A DNA stretch of 64,000 nucleotides from Acanthaster planci. Lineage: Eukaryota; Echinodermata; Asteroidea; Valvatida; Acanthasteridae. Shown one piece after another: positions 12,001-21,261 of the stretch; the stretch's first letter is position 1; every line of letters begins with the position of its first letter. A model generated the notes under the pieces. The model searched no databases, was not told the DNA's origin, and saw only the letters and a program-made list of their open reading frames with translations. The stretch spans positions 170,706-234,705 of the forward strand of contig NW_019091527.1 in NCBI RefSeq assembly GCF_001949145.1. The letters are read 5' to 3'. Position numbers and translations under genes: made by a program.

Positions 12001-15000
12001 TCTGTGCTCACAATACACAATTACGCTGAAGCTTTGGCACTGATATTTATTTTTTTTTCTTTTGACCTGCTATCCCCAAGGCCAAACTGCCTGGGAGTCT
12101 GTACATCTGACACTGCCATTGTTCAATGGGACAAGCTCCAATTGTCTCAACATGGATGGTTTGTTTATCAACAGATTGGGCAGATGGGCGGAAAATCCAG
12201 ATTTTCACATCTGTTGAACTCTGTTCCAACTGTCAGGGCCAGGGATAAAAAAACTTAAATTCTCAACAAACTTAAAGCAGGCTCCCTACAGTTTTACACA
12301 CAAAAATGCAATAAGCTCACAAGCATTCGTTCCTATTTTACCTTCCGCAAGTCTGGGTTGTTTTGTCGCCAATGGTCATACAGTCGCTGGTCAGCAATCT
12401 GTCCAAATAATCGATGGGGGTCAAGATTAGGTTACCATGGAAACCAAGGACAATTCTGACTGGATGGGTGCTTAAAGAACCTTATGAGCATCCACAGGTG
12501 TGGGTACTTTGCTTCATATCCGACAAAAAGGCAAAACGAATAGTTGGAAAAAGGTATTACAGCATATTAATTGGTAACACTTCTATGCAGCACTCTTATT
12601 TCCATAGAGCTTAATAACTCCTTTGAATCTCAGAAATCATCTCTAGAAAAATACAGGCCTTCTCCAAGTGACAATAATTCTGACTGTCTCAGCACCTTCA
12701 GAGCAAAGACACCAAAAATGTAGGCACCTGTTAAATAGCAGGGCTGCTTTGCTATTCCAAGAGTGAAGATTCACTCCATCTAACAGAAAATGAACAGCAG
12801 TGACCAGGAGTGACGGGGGGGGGGCAATTATGAAATACCCACCAAATAATCACCAGAGGGCACCATAGTCAGATCTATAGTCCCACAAACTTGTGTCTGC
12901 CTAAAGGCATCTCTTAAATTAACTATTTCTATGGCAACTGTTATATGTAAAAACAAAGTAATGGTAAATGCAGGATTTTCCAGATTTTTAAAAGGGATTT
13001 GAAATAAAAACCTGAAATCAGGAAAATACCGATGACAAAAAAAATGGAAATCAGAAAAATCCCTGACAAATCTCGCCCCTGAATGACGCTGTTCAATAGG
13101 ACTCGCTTCTGTTCTCAAAGGAGTTAGCTCTATATTTGAAAAAGGTACGAAGGTATTTCAACAACTAAGCATCTGTGTCAGTGTACGGCATCGCTGACAG
13201 AACAGACCTCGCACTTTTAACTTCTCAAACGGCCAGCAACATACTTCATTTGGAGCATGCACTGTCTGAAAACTGAACTCGTTCATTGTCAGTTCAGGCA
13301 GCCGCTGCTGAGCCACTATTTATTGCAACAAGGTCCAGCAGGTCTGTGCACCTGTTGCCCCTTCTTGCATCCCGACAGCTTAAGAATGCTGGTTGATTCA
13401 ACCACTTAGCACTGCATTTCCACTTCACCTGCTTTCTTTTCTCTTCCTTCTGGCTTTTCAGCTCATCCGTTCTCTCCTTCATCCCTTTGAGCCGCTCGTA
13501 GTTCCCCAGGGAGAGTCCTCTCAGCTCGGCTGCATACCTCTCCCTCTCGTCATCCAATAGTTGCTTCAGTTTGTGCCTGCGATTTCTCAGTCTTAATGCT
13601 CGCAGCTCACGCTCGTCACGTTTCCTATAAGCATCCATGCTACGTAGTTGTCAAGAAAGTAAATAGCATTTCAACTATTACAAGTGAACATACAAAAATG
13701 CACAAAACAAAATGGCTTGTACATTGTAACAATGTTGTACCATCAATATACACTGTAAGTAGTTTGTAAAGGCTGTGAGAAACGGATATATTTACAGTTA
13801 TGGCAAAGGATATGAGCCTGCAACCTACTCATGAGCACGGGACACAAAATGTGTTAAGCCAATGTTGCAGTTACATAAAAATCCAACTGTTGCAAAAAGC
13901 ATGGCAACGATGACAGCTTCCAGATTAATTTCATTTGGATTTTTGCCTTGCCTAATGTGTATTGTAACACTGTGTACTCAGTGTTTCCTCCGAAAGCTTG
14001 TGAAAAAAACACAAGCATAATCGGGTGGGACTAGAACCCATGACTTCTTGCTTACTAGTGCAGACATCTTACAAAACACATTGGGCAGGGCGAATATTCA
14101 AATTAAATCAACATTTCCCCGACACCAATGCATCCTTAGAAGTAACTTCCAGATTGGAATGTGCTCTGATCCAAAATGGAATACAGTCCAATTAAAATGA
14201 GGGTTGTGTTGGCAGAGTTTTCCCATCAAAGCCTTGTCGAAAAGGGACTGAAGAACCAACCAAACCATAATTCATAACACTTGAGACTGCAGAATTGGCT
14301 TTTTACAACAGTTTTTAAGAGTGCTCGTAATGTTGAGAGTCGACTGTACTCCAATTTCTGATGACTATGGGGCAATTTGATGTATTTCTTTTATTTTGTC
14401 TTTTTCTTATTTTTGCCATTTATTTGTTCATTTGTTTGTAATGTTTTAAAGGGCACCTCTAAGAAAAATATGTTTTCTCTAATTTTATCTCTTCAAATAA
14501 ATATGGAAGCATTCAAATTGAACGCAGTGTCATTTGTCTTCAGAGCACAACTATAACAAGCTAAAAAGGGCTTTTTTCTGTTCATGCCAAGATGTAAATT
14601 CTGAATGTAGATTGGGTAATTCGGAGAAAACAGAGATAACGAGAGGAGCCCTCGCCTTTTGTTCGTAGTGGATAAAACCTTGTGCATTCCAAACAATGGT
14701 TACATGCATTATTTGGCATGCAAAAGGGTTTATCCACTATGGACACACAGCAAGGGTTCCACTTGTTTTCTCCTAATGACCCAATCTACATCTAGAAGTC
14801 GCATCTTGGCATGAACAGAAAAAAAGCCCCCTCTTTAGGTTGTTATAGTTGAGCTCTGAAGACAAATGACACTGCGTTCAATTTGGATGCTTCCATATTC
14901 ATTTGAACAGATAAAATTGGAGAAAACATGTTTTCCTTAGAGGTGCTCTTACAAACAAATATCACACCTGTTATGAAATGACTGGTCTGACGTCCAGGCT

Positions 15001-15161
15001 CTTTGTTTGGTGGTCTTGACATCTGAACTTTTGAAATACTGGGCATTGTTGCCCCATTTCTCTCGGAAGTCGGCCTCGTGGGTACGCCGCTGCACCATGG
15101 CCCGCTCCTGGATGTTCTTGTACCGACTGGTCCAGTAGGCAGGCATCGTTGGTAAGGCCAT
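6031..15161 (-). CDS. TCHP: Trichoplein keratin filament-binding protein, complete gene (10 coding exons)
   Basis: Trichoplein is a coiled-coil protein of centrioles, basal bodies and keratin filaments; in vertebrates it binds ninein and activates Aurora A to hold back primary cilium formation. The spliced frame has 505 codons plus stop, against 498 residues as I recall for human TCHP. The N-terminus [10 protein letters not shown] matches the human MALPTLPSYW. Conserved blocks follow in order: [82 protein letters not shown], and the C-terminal QPKSYPRK region. The protein is almost entirely charged helix, rich in E, R, Q and K. Coding exons are 15161-14968, 13639-13429, 12398-12342, 11928-11686, 10751-10572, 9952-9780, 9155-9074, 8232-8047, 6769-6626 and 6078-6031; all have GT/AG borders and all phases agree. 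A 5' UTR exon ends at 17310. The gene is head-to-head with RPL23A. Confidence 0.95.
6626..6769 (-). CDS. TCHP: TCHP coding exon 9
   Basis: Residues 443-490, from [14 protein letters not shown] to SLHDFQPK. Acceptor CTCCTCAG at 6771-6770 and donor AAG|GTATGG at 6625-6624; both borders are phase 0. It matches the end of the human coiled coil (LLQQEAETMAEQGYRPK). Confidence 0.9.
7255..7594. mobile_element. MITE-like element with about 55-base terminal inverted repeats
   Basis: The left end begins GTGCCCGGCAGAAGGGC and the right end is GCCCTTCTGCCGGGCAC. The inverted repeat continues inward for about 55 bases (7255-7310 and 7541-7594), ending in TGATCA, with a few mismatches and a 2-base indel. 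A third partial copy of the repeat core (CCCGGCAAAAGGGCGTAAG) lies inside at 7327-7345. The 340-base element has no coding capacity and sits in the TCHP intron between coding exons 8 and 9. I see no convincing target-site duplication. Confidence 0.75.
8047..8232 (-). CDS. TCHP: TCHP coding exon 8
   Basis: Residues 381-442, from [18 protein letters not shown] to RREVESQ. Acceptor CCCTACAG at 8234-8233 and donor CAG|GTGAGA at 8046-8045. The block [20 protein letters not shown] matches the human ENRRAQEESLKHREQLIRNL. Confidence 0.93.
8490..8565 (+). repeat. tRNA-like SINE remnant (B-box)
   Basis: The segment contains GGGTTTGAATCCCACC, a good RNA polymerase III B-box in tRNA T-arm style. I see no complete tRNA fold or clear A-box. 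It is probably a decayed tRNA-derived SINE in a TCHP intron. Confidence 0.35.
9074..9155 (-). CDS. TCHP: TCHP coding exon 7
   Basis: One base completes a lysine codon, then 27 codons read [20 protein letters not shown] and RERLMHE. Acceptor CCTACAG at 9157-9156 and donor GAG|GTGAGT at 9073-9072. It matches the human [20 protein letters not shown] region. Residues 353-380. Confidence 0.93.
9780..9952 (-). CDS. TCHP: TCHP coding exon 6
   Basis: Residues 296-352 plus two bases of codon 353. It starts [19 protein letters not shown] and ends [10 protein letters not shown]. Acceptor CGTGCAG at 9954-9953 and donor AA|GTAAGC at 9779-9778. [20 protein letters not shown] is nearly identical to human. 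Confidence 0.95.
10572..10751 (-). CDS. TCHP: TCHP coding exon 5
   Basis: Residues 236-295, from [18 protein letters not shown] to RAKEVQEAL. Acceptor CGACAG at 10753-10752 and donor TTG|GTAAGC at 10571-10570; both borders are phase 0. It matches human [20 protein letters not shown] in the same place. Confidence 0.95.
11686..11928 (-). CDS. TCHP: TCHP coding exon 4
   Basis: Residues 155-235, from [19 protein letters not shown] to NELRQREAE. Acceptor TCTACAG at 11930-11929 and donor GAG|GTAATT at 11685-11684. The HKKHVVHGW motif corresponds to human HQKHVVNSW; the rest is Q/E/R-rich coiled coil. Confidence 0.95.
12342..12398 (-). CDS. TCHP: TCHP coding exon 3
   Basis: This 57-base exon encodes [19 protein letters not shown] (residues 136-154), matching human IAEQLLYEHWKKNNPKLRE. 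Acceptor TGGACAG at 12400-12399 and donor AAG|GTAAAA at 12341-12340, both phase 0. Confidence 0.93.
12430..12445. promoter_or_regulatory. X-box-like imperfect palindrome
   Basis: GGTTACCATGGAAACC lies 31 bases upstream, in the TCHP sense, of the small third coding exon. It resembles the RFX X-box half-site pair (GTNRCC and RGYAAC) with one mismatch. Binding is inferred only. Confidence 0.25.
13429..13639 (-). CDS. TCHP: TCHP coding exon 2
   Basis: The first base completes a serine codon begun in the previous exon, then 70 codons run from [20 protein letters not shown] to QKEEKRKQ. Acceptor ACGTAG at 13641-13640 and donor CAG|GTGAAG at 13428-13427. It matches human SMHAYQREKMKEEKRRS. Residues 65-135. 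Confidence 0.93.
13975..14085 (-). repeat. tRNA-like SINE remnant (B-box)
   Basis: On the minus strand the segment contains GGGTTCTAGTCCCACCC, a near-consensus B-box, within tRNA-like context. No complete cloverleaf is visible. It is probably a decayed tRNA-derived SINE in the first TCHP coding intron. Confidence 0.35.
14430..14960. mobile_element. Long near-perfect inverted repeat (foldback element)
   Basis: Two arms of about 255-270 bases (14430-14698 and 14707-14960) are reverse complements with scattered mismatches and short indels, separated by an 8-base loop at 14699-14706. Matching marks in order from the outside in are ATTTGTTTGTAA, GCACCTCTAAG, ATTTTATCT, TTGAACGCAGTGTCATTTGT, TGTTCATGCCAAGATG and GCATTCCAAACAATG. 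There is no coding capacity. It lies in the first TCHP coding intron and ends 7 bases short of the splice donor at 14967-14966. It is probably a foldback or MITE-type transposon. Confidence 0.85.
14968..15161 (-). CDS. TCHP: TCHP coding exon 1 with start codon
   Basis: The ATG at 15161 sits one base inside a predicted exon with acceptor TTTATTCAG ending at 15163. Residues 1-64 begin [20 protein letters not shown], and AG of codon 65 precedes the donor CAG|GTGTGA at 14967-14966. Matching the human start MALPTLPSYW makes the start codon secure. Confidence 0.95.
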
Positions 15162-15523
15162 TCTGAATAAACACTCAGGATAAACCCAGAGTTGAACTCT
15201 GCACTAGGAGAACAAAACCACAACTGGCCAAACGTTCTACCTCCAGACCTCCCTTCACCGATGTCAACTGTACAATGTCGTTTTCTAAGCACAGGAAAGA
15301 CACAGTTCAACAACAATAGTCAGAAAAACAATAACTGTCTATTGGACATGTCACAAAAATCACAATTTTTGCAAATATGTACTGGTCTATCAAATTATTC
15401 AACTTAAAGCATGAAATCTTGTAGGATTTTGCGTACTTAGGTTAAAAAACAATGGAAGAAGTGAAAACTAAAGACATGACAACTGTACTTCCATCAGGGG
15501 CTCCTTTCAGGTAAGATAAAACT

Positions 15524-15609
15524 AAGAGGTATGGTTCTGATAAGAGCTGATGAATGTGTACTCTACGAGTGAGTACACATCAGCAGTTCTTATCAGAACC
15601 ATACCTCTT
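15524..15609. repeat. Near-perfect hairpin with about 38-base arms
   Basis: AAGAGGTATGGTTCTGATAA at the left pairs with TTATCAGAACCATACCTCTT at the right, and pairing continues inward through GAGCTGATG and TGTACTC with small gaps. It lies in the intron between the TCHP 5' UTR exon and the first coding exon. It is probably a small foldback element. Confidence 0.75.
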
Positions 15610-16978
15610 CTAAAGAAGATTTATCCACGTGGAGTTACTGCAGGCCCTCTCTTGATGAATAATTTACTTTCTGAATTGTAAGATATATTATTCTGTTGCT
15701 TTTCATTTGAATCTGCTTGAAACAAGCCTCCATAGTGCAGTTTTTCTCATTTAAAACAAACAAAATTCTCCCTTCCTTTTCAAGAATTTTACATTCAAAT
15801 ATTCAAATTCGGAAATGATATTCATATATTCGATAATCGTTCGAAAATTTGGATATTTGGCACAGCCCTATGGGTGTACATGTAGTCTACTAATTTAAGC
15901 CCTGTTGAAAATAGTGTAAAATCAACATTCTTCAGGGCTGTACTGTATGAATGGAAATGGAAATTTCATGTGCCTGCTATCGATCTCTGTGAGGCAGTAG
16001 TCTGATTCGTATGTTAAGTGTGGTCACGGTCAATCTACGTGTACACTGTGTGGGAACTGTTCCCATTGGACTTTTTTCTGCGCCTGCTAACTTACCGTGG
16101 CTGCATGGAAATCTTCCGTGACCCTTTTCAGCCTGTTACCTTATACACCATGATCACAGTAAGTTGACAGGGACGTTAGTTTACTGTGTGTTCCCATTGG
16201 ATTTAATTTTGTAATTCTACAGGAAAGTCGCAGTAAGGTTACCCAAAAAAAGGTCAATGGGAAGTTACACGGCTTTGGGCGTTTTCTTTTGCTGAATCCA
16301 ATTAAGGCATTAACCCTCCTATGCAAAGATGCATTCTTGACACAGTATTCCTATAAATCAAAATCAGTCAAGTGACATATGGTATTTTAACTGTTTTTGA
16401 CGGTTACAGCCTGACAGCAAAAGGAGAGTTAAGGATCCCCAGGGCAGTGGTGGGATCCCCATGCTCACTTGAAGAAAAAATTGTCCCAATATAGATGGAC
16501 ATTCTCTCTTTCCAACTGAGGACTAATTTTGTCCTTGAATAAAGGGACTTCTCAAAATACACGGACAGTCTCTGAGTTGTGATGTGTGCCTTTAGTATTA
16601 CTGAAAGAAAAAGTACCAAAGTCTGCGTTCAGCTATTTTTCAAGTGGCAACCCTAAACTTTCCGAGGCACTATATGTCTTAGGCCTAGGACAATGTTCAA
16701 CCACATTTTTCAGCCATTCTGCTCTCTGATGGAAACCCAAACACCCATGAACATAATCCTGGCAAGAATTTACACAATCTCACCCTTTGGGCAGCGCATA
16801 TTGGGGACCAAACAATCTCCTTTTTCAAAAGAAACTGTGGGGGGGGGCACTTTGGTTTTAACAAAATGAGCTGGCCAGAAATTTTGCATTCGTAAAATAG
16901 TTAGTCATGTTAGTACTAGGCCTAGACTGCATCCCTCATGTCCCTACTGTACCACTGCACTGGACTCTACAAATTGCC

Positions 16979-17049
16979 TTTTTGACATTTGGACATGGTT
17001 GGGCGACATCTACTAATACTATCGCCCGACCGTGTCCAAATGTTAAAAA
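16979..17049. repeat. Hairpin with 28-base arms and 15-base loop
   Basis: The left arm 16979-17006 contains ACATTTGGACATGGTTGGGC and the right arm 17022-17049 contains GCCCGACCGTGTCCAAATGT. Two of the three mismatches become G-U pairs in one transcript orientation. It lies about 260 bases from the TCHP 5' UTR exon. A pre-miRNA is possible, but the near-perfect pairing suggests a transposon footprint. Confidence 0.6.
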
Positions 17050-17309
17050 CAGATAGTCATATAATGTTACTCGGTGTTAGTTAAGTAATATGGAAGAAGA
17101 CGGTTTTTTTTTTTGCAAAGGCAAAATTTAAAAACCCGTAGGTTTTTACATGTAGGCCTACAACATGTCTTGATGTATATGCAAGTACCACGGCATAACA
17201 ACAGTTAATGAACACATCAGAGACAAATTTTCAGTTGAATATCTACTTGAACAAAATCATCCAAAAAATGTAAAAAATATTTGGTAATCTTCGGTTCAAG
17301 CAAACTTAC

Positions 17310-17400
17310 AAATTTTCCGAAACAACACTGGCATCAGAATTCAAAATATGCCTGCCGACGGTGACCCGGAAAATAAACTGAAGCGGATAACCTGAAAAGG
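17310..17400 (-). other. TCHP: TCHP 5' UTR exon (upstream border unknown)
   Basis: A consensus donor TTT|GTAAGT, with the GT at 17309-17308, ends this noncoding exon, which would splice to 15162. It holds an ATG at 17334 that opens an 8-codon frame (MPVLFRKI). The transcription start lies somewhere between about 17340 and 17620, so the upper limit given is arbitrary. Confidence 0.55.
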
Positions 17401-17640
17401 TCAGTATGTTTGTTTGCACAGTTCATGCATTACTATTAAAATTAAAACTGATGACTTGTCAATTTACTCCGCAACAAAGAAATATAAATAACAACATGAT
17501 AATGAAATTTATTCTAATTTGAAATATTTGTAAATATCTGAAGCTCAAAACACCGCTTACATCAGAATTAATTCTAAAAAATACGAAGAGAGGTCAGCAA
17601 GAGAAACCCGGCTGTCTATTTCCGGTCTCTTTCATCCAAG
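17311..17640. promoter_or_regulatory. Bidirectional promoter region of TCHP and RPL23A
   Basis: Only about 330 bases separate the donor of the TCHP 5' UTR exon from the RPL23A start codon on the opposite strand, so both promoters, and part of the TCHP leader, must lie here. A pyrimidine run CTCTTTC at 17627-17633 fits the 5' terminal oligopyrimidine start of ribosomal-protein mRNAs. I see no clear TATA box at the right distance. Confidence 0.7.
17627..17633 (+). promoter_or_regulatory. RPL23A: Candidate TOP transcription start of RPL23A
   Basis: CTCTTTC lies 8 bases before the ATG at 17641. Ribosomal-protein mRNAs usually begin with C followed by pyrimidines, which subjects their translation to mTOR control. 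If transcription starts here, the leader is only 14 bases. The TCTATTTCC further upstream is a possible alternative. Confidence 0.4.
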
Positions 17641-17665
17641 ATGGGGCCGAAAGCTCGCAAGGAAG
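17641..17665 (+). CDS. RPL23A: RPL23A exon 1
   Basis: ATG plus seven codons (MGPKARKE) and one base of codon 9. The donor G|GTTAGA is weak but gives the right phase for the next exon. The start matches the human MAPKAKKE. Confidence 0.88.
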
Positions 17666-20600
17666 GTTAGAAATTCCTGGAGAAAATCACCATTTATTTC
17701 TATCTTAATTGATGAAAATGAAAAATATCAACGTAGCTGATATAGATATGTAATGATATATCATGTGTGTTTGTGGGGTTTCGATACTGTCAGGAGTTTC
17801 GTAAATAATTGCCCTTTTTAACACGGCCACGGGTAACAACTATCAACGGTGCATACAGCATGTACAGTAATGCAGTAACGCAAGAGGGCGGCATTGAATG
17901 TGCTATTCTGAAACGCATTTTTTTTTTCAGAAATAAAGAATCATAATTGGTTTTGGTTGTAAAAATCATATCTATGAAAGCTTGAGTTAGTATCTTATAT
18001 ATGTACATAAATTTCAGAAAGTTGGATAACAAAGTATATATTTTACAGTTTGCTGTCATCCAGTCACTCTTCAATGATAATGTAATTTTATAATTTTCTT
18101 TAGCCTGCTCTGAACGGTTGCCACTTCAACCATGTTCCACATGCTCATCTGCAAACTTTGTCCATTTGCCACTGCCTGTGCCACTTCGCCTGTACCACTT
18201 CACCCATGCGGTCGTGCTATTTAGTATCAAGTGTCAACACACACAAGTAGCATCAACAACTTGAGAATATCTTCTAAATATTTTAAAGTAGTTTCATGAT
18301 ATTTTACAGACTCTAACATGTGCCATTGTGTTAGAGAAACAGTGAATTTGTTTCCAGATTCACCTAGGAAAACAGAATTTTTTTGTTATGTATGGGGTCG
18401 CCACCTTTCTTTTTCTGCCTTCCGCATGAAAACAAGATGGCAGAGGGTTGGGCTGCACGAGCAGGCCCAACTTTGTCACTCAAATTTCCACACACAAATA
18501 CCATAATTACATACTGTACATGTAAATTTAATGCATGGAGTGTGATTTGTAGAAGCCTAATTAATGTTGTAAATACATGTATAAACTTTTTGCATAAGCA
18601 TGCTTGAATAACTTGTTGACTTTCATTGATGCTTGTTGACACTAAATAGCATGACCCCACCTATGTGCCAATTTGCCCAAGGCAAAGTGGCATTCTCTTC
18701 CCAAGGCTTATTGAAAATACGACGTATAAACTATGAAGCCACCAACACTCCCAACCTTGCTCCAATTTAAAAAGAAAAAAAGAGAGAAGAAAAAAGAAGT
18801 ATCCTTGTACATTTACAAAGCAAAGATGAACTCAGCCATGTTTTATTCCATAGATAAAATATTTATGGAGGGAATGCAAGTGACATTTCAATGTCAAGAA
18901 TACAAATTTTTTCCCAGCAATCAAAAATTTGCATACACTGTAAAATTAAAAGGTACTGAGATTGTTGAATAATGCACCCAAATAAGTATGACCGTGAGTA
19001 GGCAGGAAAAATGCCTTCAACTTCCTTAAATTGAAGATTCCTACATGTAAGTTTAGGTTGGGGGCAAGTGACAAATTTCAGTTGATTTTACCTGTTTTGT
19101 ATATTTCCTTGTGAAAAATACAGTTTGAGACAGGAGAAGGATAGATTGCAAGTTAGACGACAAGGCTAGTGTTAACCCTTGCTGTCTACCCTGTATCTTT
19201 GCAGCTCTGCGTAAAACAGGCAAGAAGGGGCCCGCGCAGAATGAGCCTGCAGCAAAGGTGGAGGCCAGAGCCAAGCAGGAGGCTAAGGCCAAGGCCAAGA
19301 GTGATGCACTCAAGGTGAGACCTTGGTCCAGACCCTCCTCAAAGACTGGGACGGCCAGAATTGTTAAGGTGCACAAGGGAAAGCATTTTGACAACAGTTC
19401 AGTGGGCACTGGCAGAGATCAGGGGGCCCGTAACTCCATTCATACAGCCATTTTGCTCAGAATCTTTTCACAAAGGAAGAAGTCAATAGTATATTCTGTG
19501 TTCTTTGACATTTTTAGGTACACCACACCCTGTGTAAAGTAAATAGTACTTTGGTTCTGTTCCCCGTATTTCTGCTAACTCGTTCTAAGCCTTCTATTGG
19601 ATTATGAATAATCTCGGAGGGTAAAGGCGAACAAGCTTTCCTGTAGTATGGCAGTACTAAATTTCTGAGGAAGCTACAGCAACACAAAAAGTTTCGTATT
19701 TCCTCTCCTCCTGAATGAATGTTGTCCAGGCCAAGAAGGCTGCCCTCCGCGGCAACATTGCCACCCGCAAGAGGAAGGTTCGCAAGCAGGTAACCTTCAG
19801 ACGGCCCAAGACCCTCAAGACTCCCAGGAAGCCCAAGTACCCGCGCAAGAGCGTGCCCAATCGGCCGAAGTAAGTCCCCACATCACCAACCTGGAAAGTT
19901 TCAAAGTCATCCACCCTTAGGTTCGAACTTCATGCATCTACATTACTGACTATACCGCTGGCCTACTCCTTTAACTCCCCTCTTGTATTCACTGCAGGCT
20001 TGACCAGTTCACCATCATCAAGTACCCTCTGACCACGGAGAGTGCCATGAAGAAGATCGAGGAGAACAACACGCTGGTCTTCATCACCGCCCTCAAGGCC
20101 AACAAGTTCCAGATCAAGACAGCCGTCAAGAAGCTGTACGACATTGACGTGGCCAAGGTCAACACACTCATCAGGTCTGGACTGCATGCCGTAGACATTA
20201 ATGTGCGGAATGGGAGTGGCACTGGAAAGGGGGGTTAGGTCTCAAATTGCTTGTGTTATGCAAAGCTGGTGATGTCAAGCAGCGATGTTTGATATTCTCC
20301 TCAGGAACAATTGACCGATGATAGTTTTGTGACCTTGACCTGCAAGATGTTTTTTTAGTGAACTGCCACTGCATTCTCAAAGTGGGCTTCTTAGTTAATA
20401 CATGAGTCCAGCAACAGCACTCAAAAACCAGTGCAGAATGTTCAAAAATAAACTTGCTCAAGTTTCAGCTCCCCGTATCCTTGGTACATGGGAAGAATCT
20501 TATTAAATGTTTACTATTTTCCAAACTTAACTAAAAACTGCACCACGATCTGGTAAAGATGGACCAATCTGGAGTGACAGTGTTCCATCTGTTCAAAGTG

Positions 20601-21144
20601 GCCCGTTTCTGATTTTCCTAAACCTTTTCTCTGTTCTGTATTCGCGGCAGACCCGATGGGCAGAAGAAGGCCTATGTCAGACTGGCTCCAGACTATGACG
20701 CCTTGGACATTGCAAACAAAGTAAGTAGAGGGATTCCACTTCCCCCCCCCCTTGCTAGTCGTCATTGTCGGGATGATGCTGGCTCTTGGGGAAGATTGAC
20801 AAACCAGAAAGTCCAAATTTTGCAAAGGTTGAAATTTGAAGTCCGGGCATGCACTTTTAACGGACAATAATGTGACCTGTGCCCCCAAATCAACATCTTA
20901 CATGCAGGGATGGAGCATTTCAAAAGAAGTCTGAGCAGGATTGAAAAATGCTTTGCTTGTATGTGGGAAGACTAGTATCATTCCTATGTGAATGTCCTAA
21001 TGTGCGACCTGATGTGTGAAACAGATCAAATCCTCATCAAAAAGTACGACAGGCATTACCATAACGTTTTTATTTTCTTCGGTTCTGAACCTTTGTCATT
21101 TCTTTTTGTCCATTTTCTTGGTTCAACAGATTGGCATCATCTAA
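17641..21144 (+). CDS. RPL23A: Large ribosomal subunit protein uL23 (RPL23A), complete gene (6 exons)
   Basis: uL23 sits at the exit of the peptide tunnel of the 60S subunit, binds 28S/5.8S rRNA and forms part of the docking site for nascent-chain factors. The spliced frame is 179 codons including the stop. A basic, Ala/Lys-rich N-terminal tail (residues 1-75, starting [17 protein letters not shown]) is followed by the conserved body: [99 protein letters not shown] and a final GII. The human protein is 156 residues; the extra length is all in the N-terminal tail. Exons are 17641-17665, 19205-19314, 19730-19869, 19998-20174, 20651-20720 and 21130-21144, with all phases consistent. AATAAA at 21262 follows the stop. 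The gene is divergent from TCHP and convergent with Musashi. Confidence 0.97.
19205..19314 (+). CDS. RPL23A: RPL23A exon 2
   Basis: Acceptor TCTTTGCAG at 19203-19204 and donor AAG|GTGAGA. Residues 9-45 are the basic tail, including [20 protein letters not shown]. Confidence 0.92.
19730..19869 (+). CDS. RPL23A: RPL23A exon 3
   Basis: Acceptor TTGTCCAG and donor AA|GTAAGT at 19870. Residues 46-91 run from [16 protein letters not shown] through [19 protein letters not shown], close to human. Confidence 0.95.
19998..20174 (+). CDS. RPL23A: RPL23A exon 4
   Basis: Acceptor CACTGCAG and donor AG|GTCTGG. It encodes the central uL23 fold, [20 protein letters not shown] to [12 protein letters not shown]. 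Confidence 0.96.
20651..20720 (+). CDS. RPL23A: RPL23A exon 5
   Basis: Acceptor GCGGCAG and donor AAA|GTAAGT. Residues [20 protein letters not shown] and ANK, nearly identical to human. Confidence 0.96.
21130..21144 (+). CDS. RPL23A: RPL23A exon 6 (last)
   Basis: Acceptor GTTCAACAG, then ATT GGC ATC ATC TAA, giving the invariant C-terminal IGII. Confidence 0.95.
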   Translation: MGII

Positions 21145-21261
21145 ACCACTGGAACATGGCAGTTTCACCTCCTGGGCCATGGGATTTAGAAACCTCCTCA
21201 GTTAACTAAAATTTACCTGAAAACGCATGTAAGAGTCATTCAGTAATGTCCCATAGTGTAC

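Noticed and set aside
17666-21129. C/D-box snoRNAs in the RPL23A introns, which are snoRNA hosts in vertebrates
   Set aside because: I looked for RTGATGA and CTGA pairs 60-90 bases apart with a terminal stem. Partial C-boxes near 17708, 20261 and 21008 lack a matching D-box or stem. A covariance search would be needed to rule them out.
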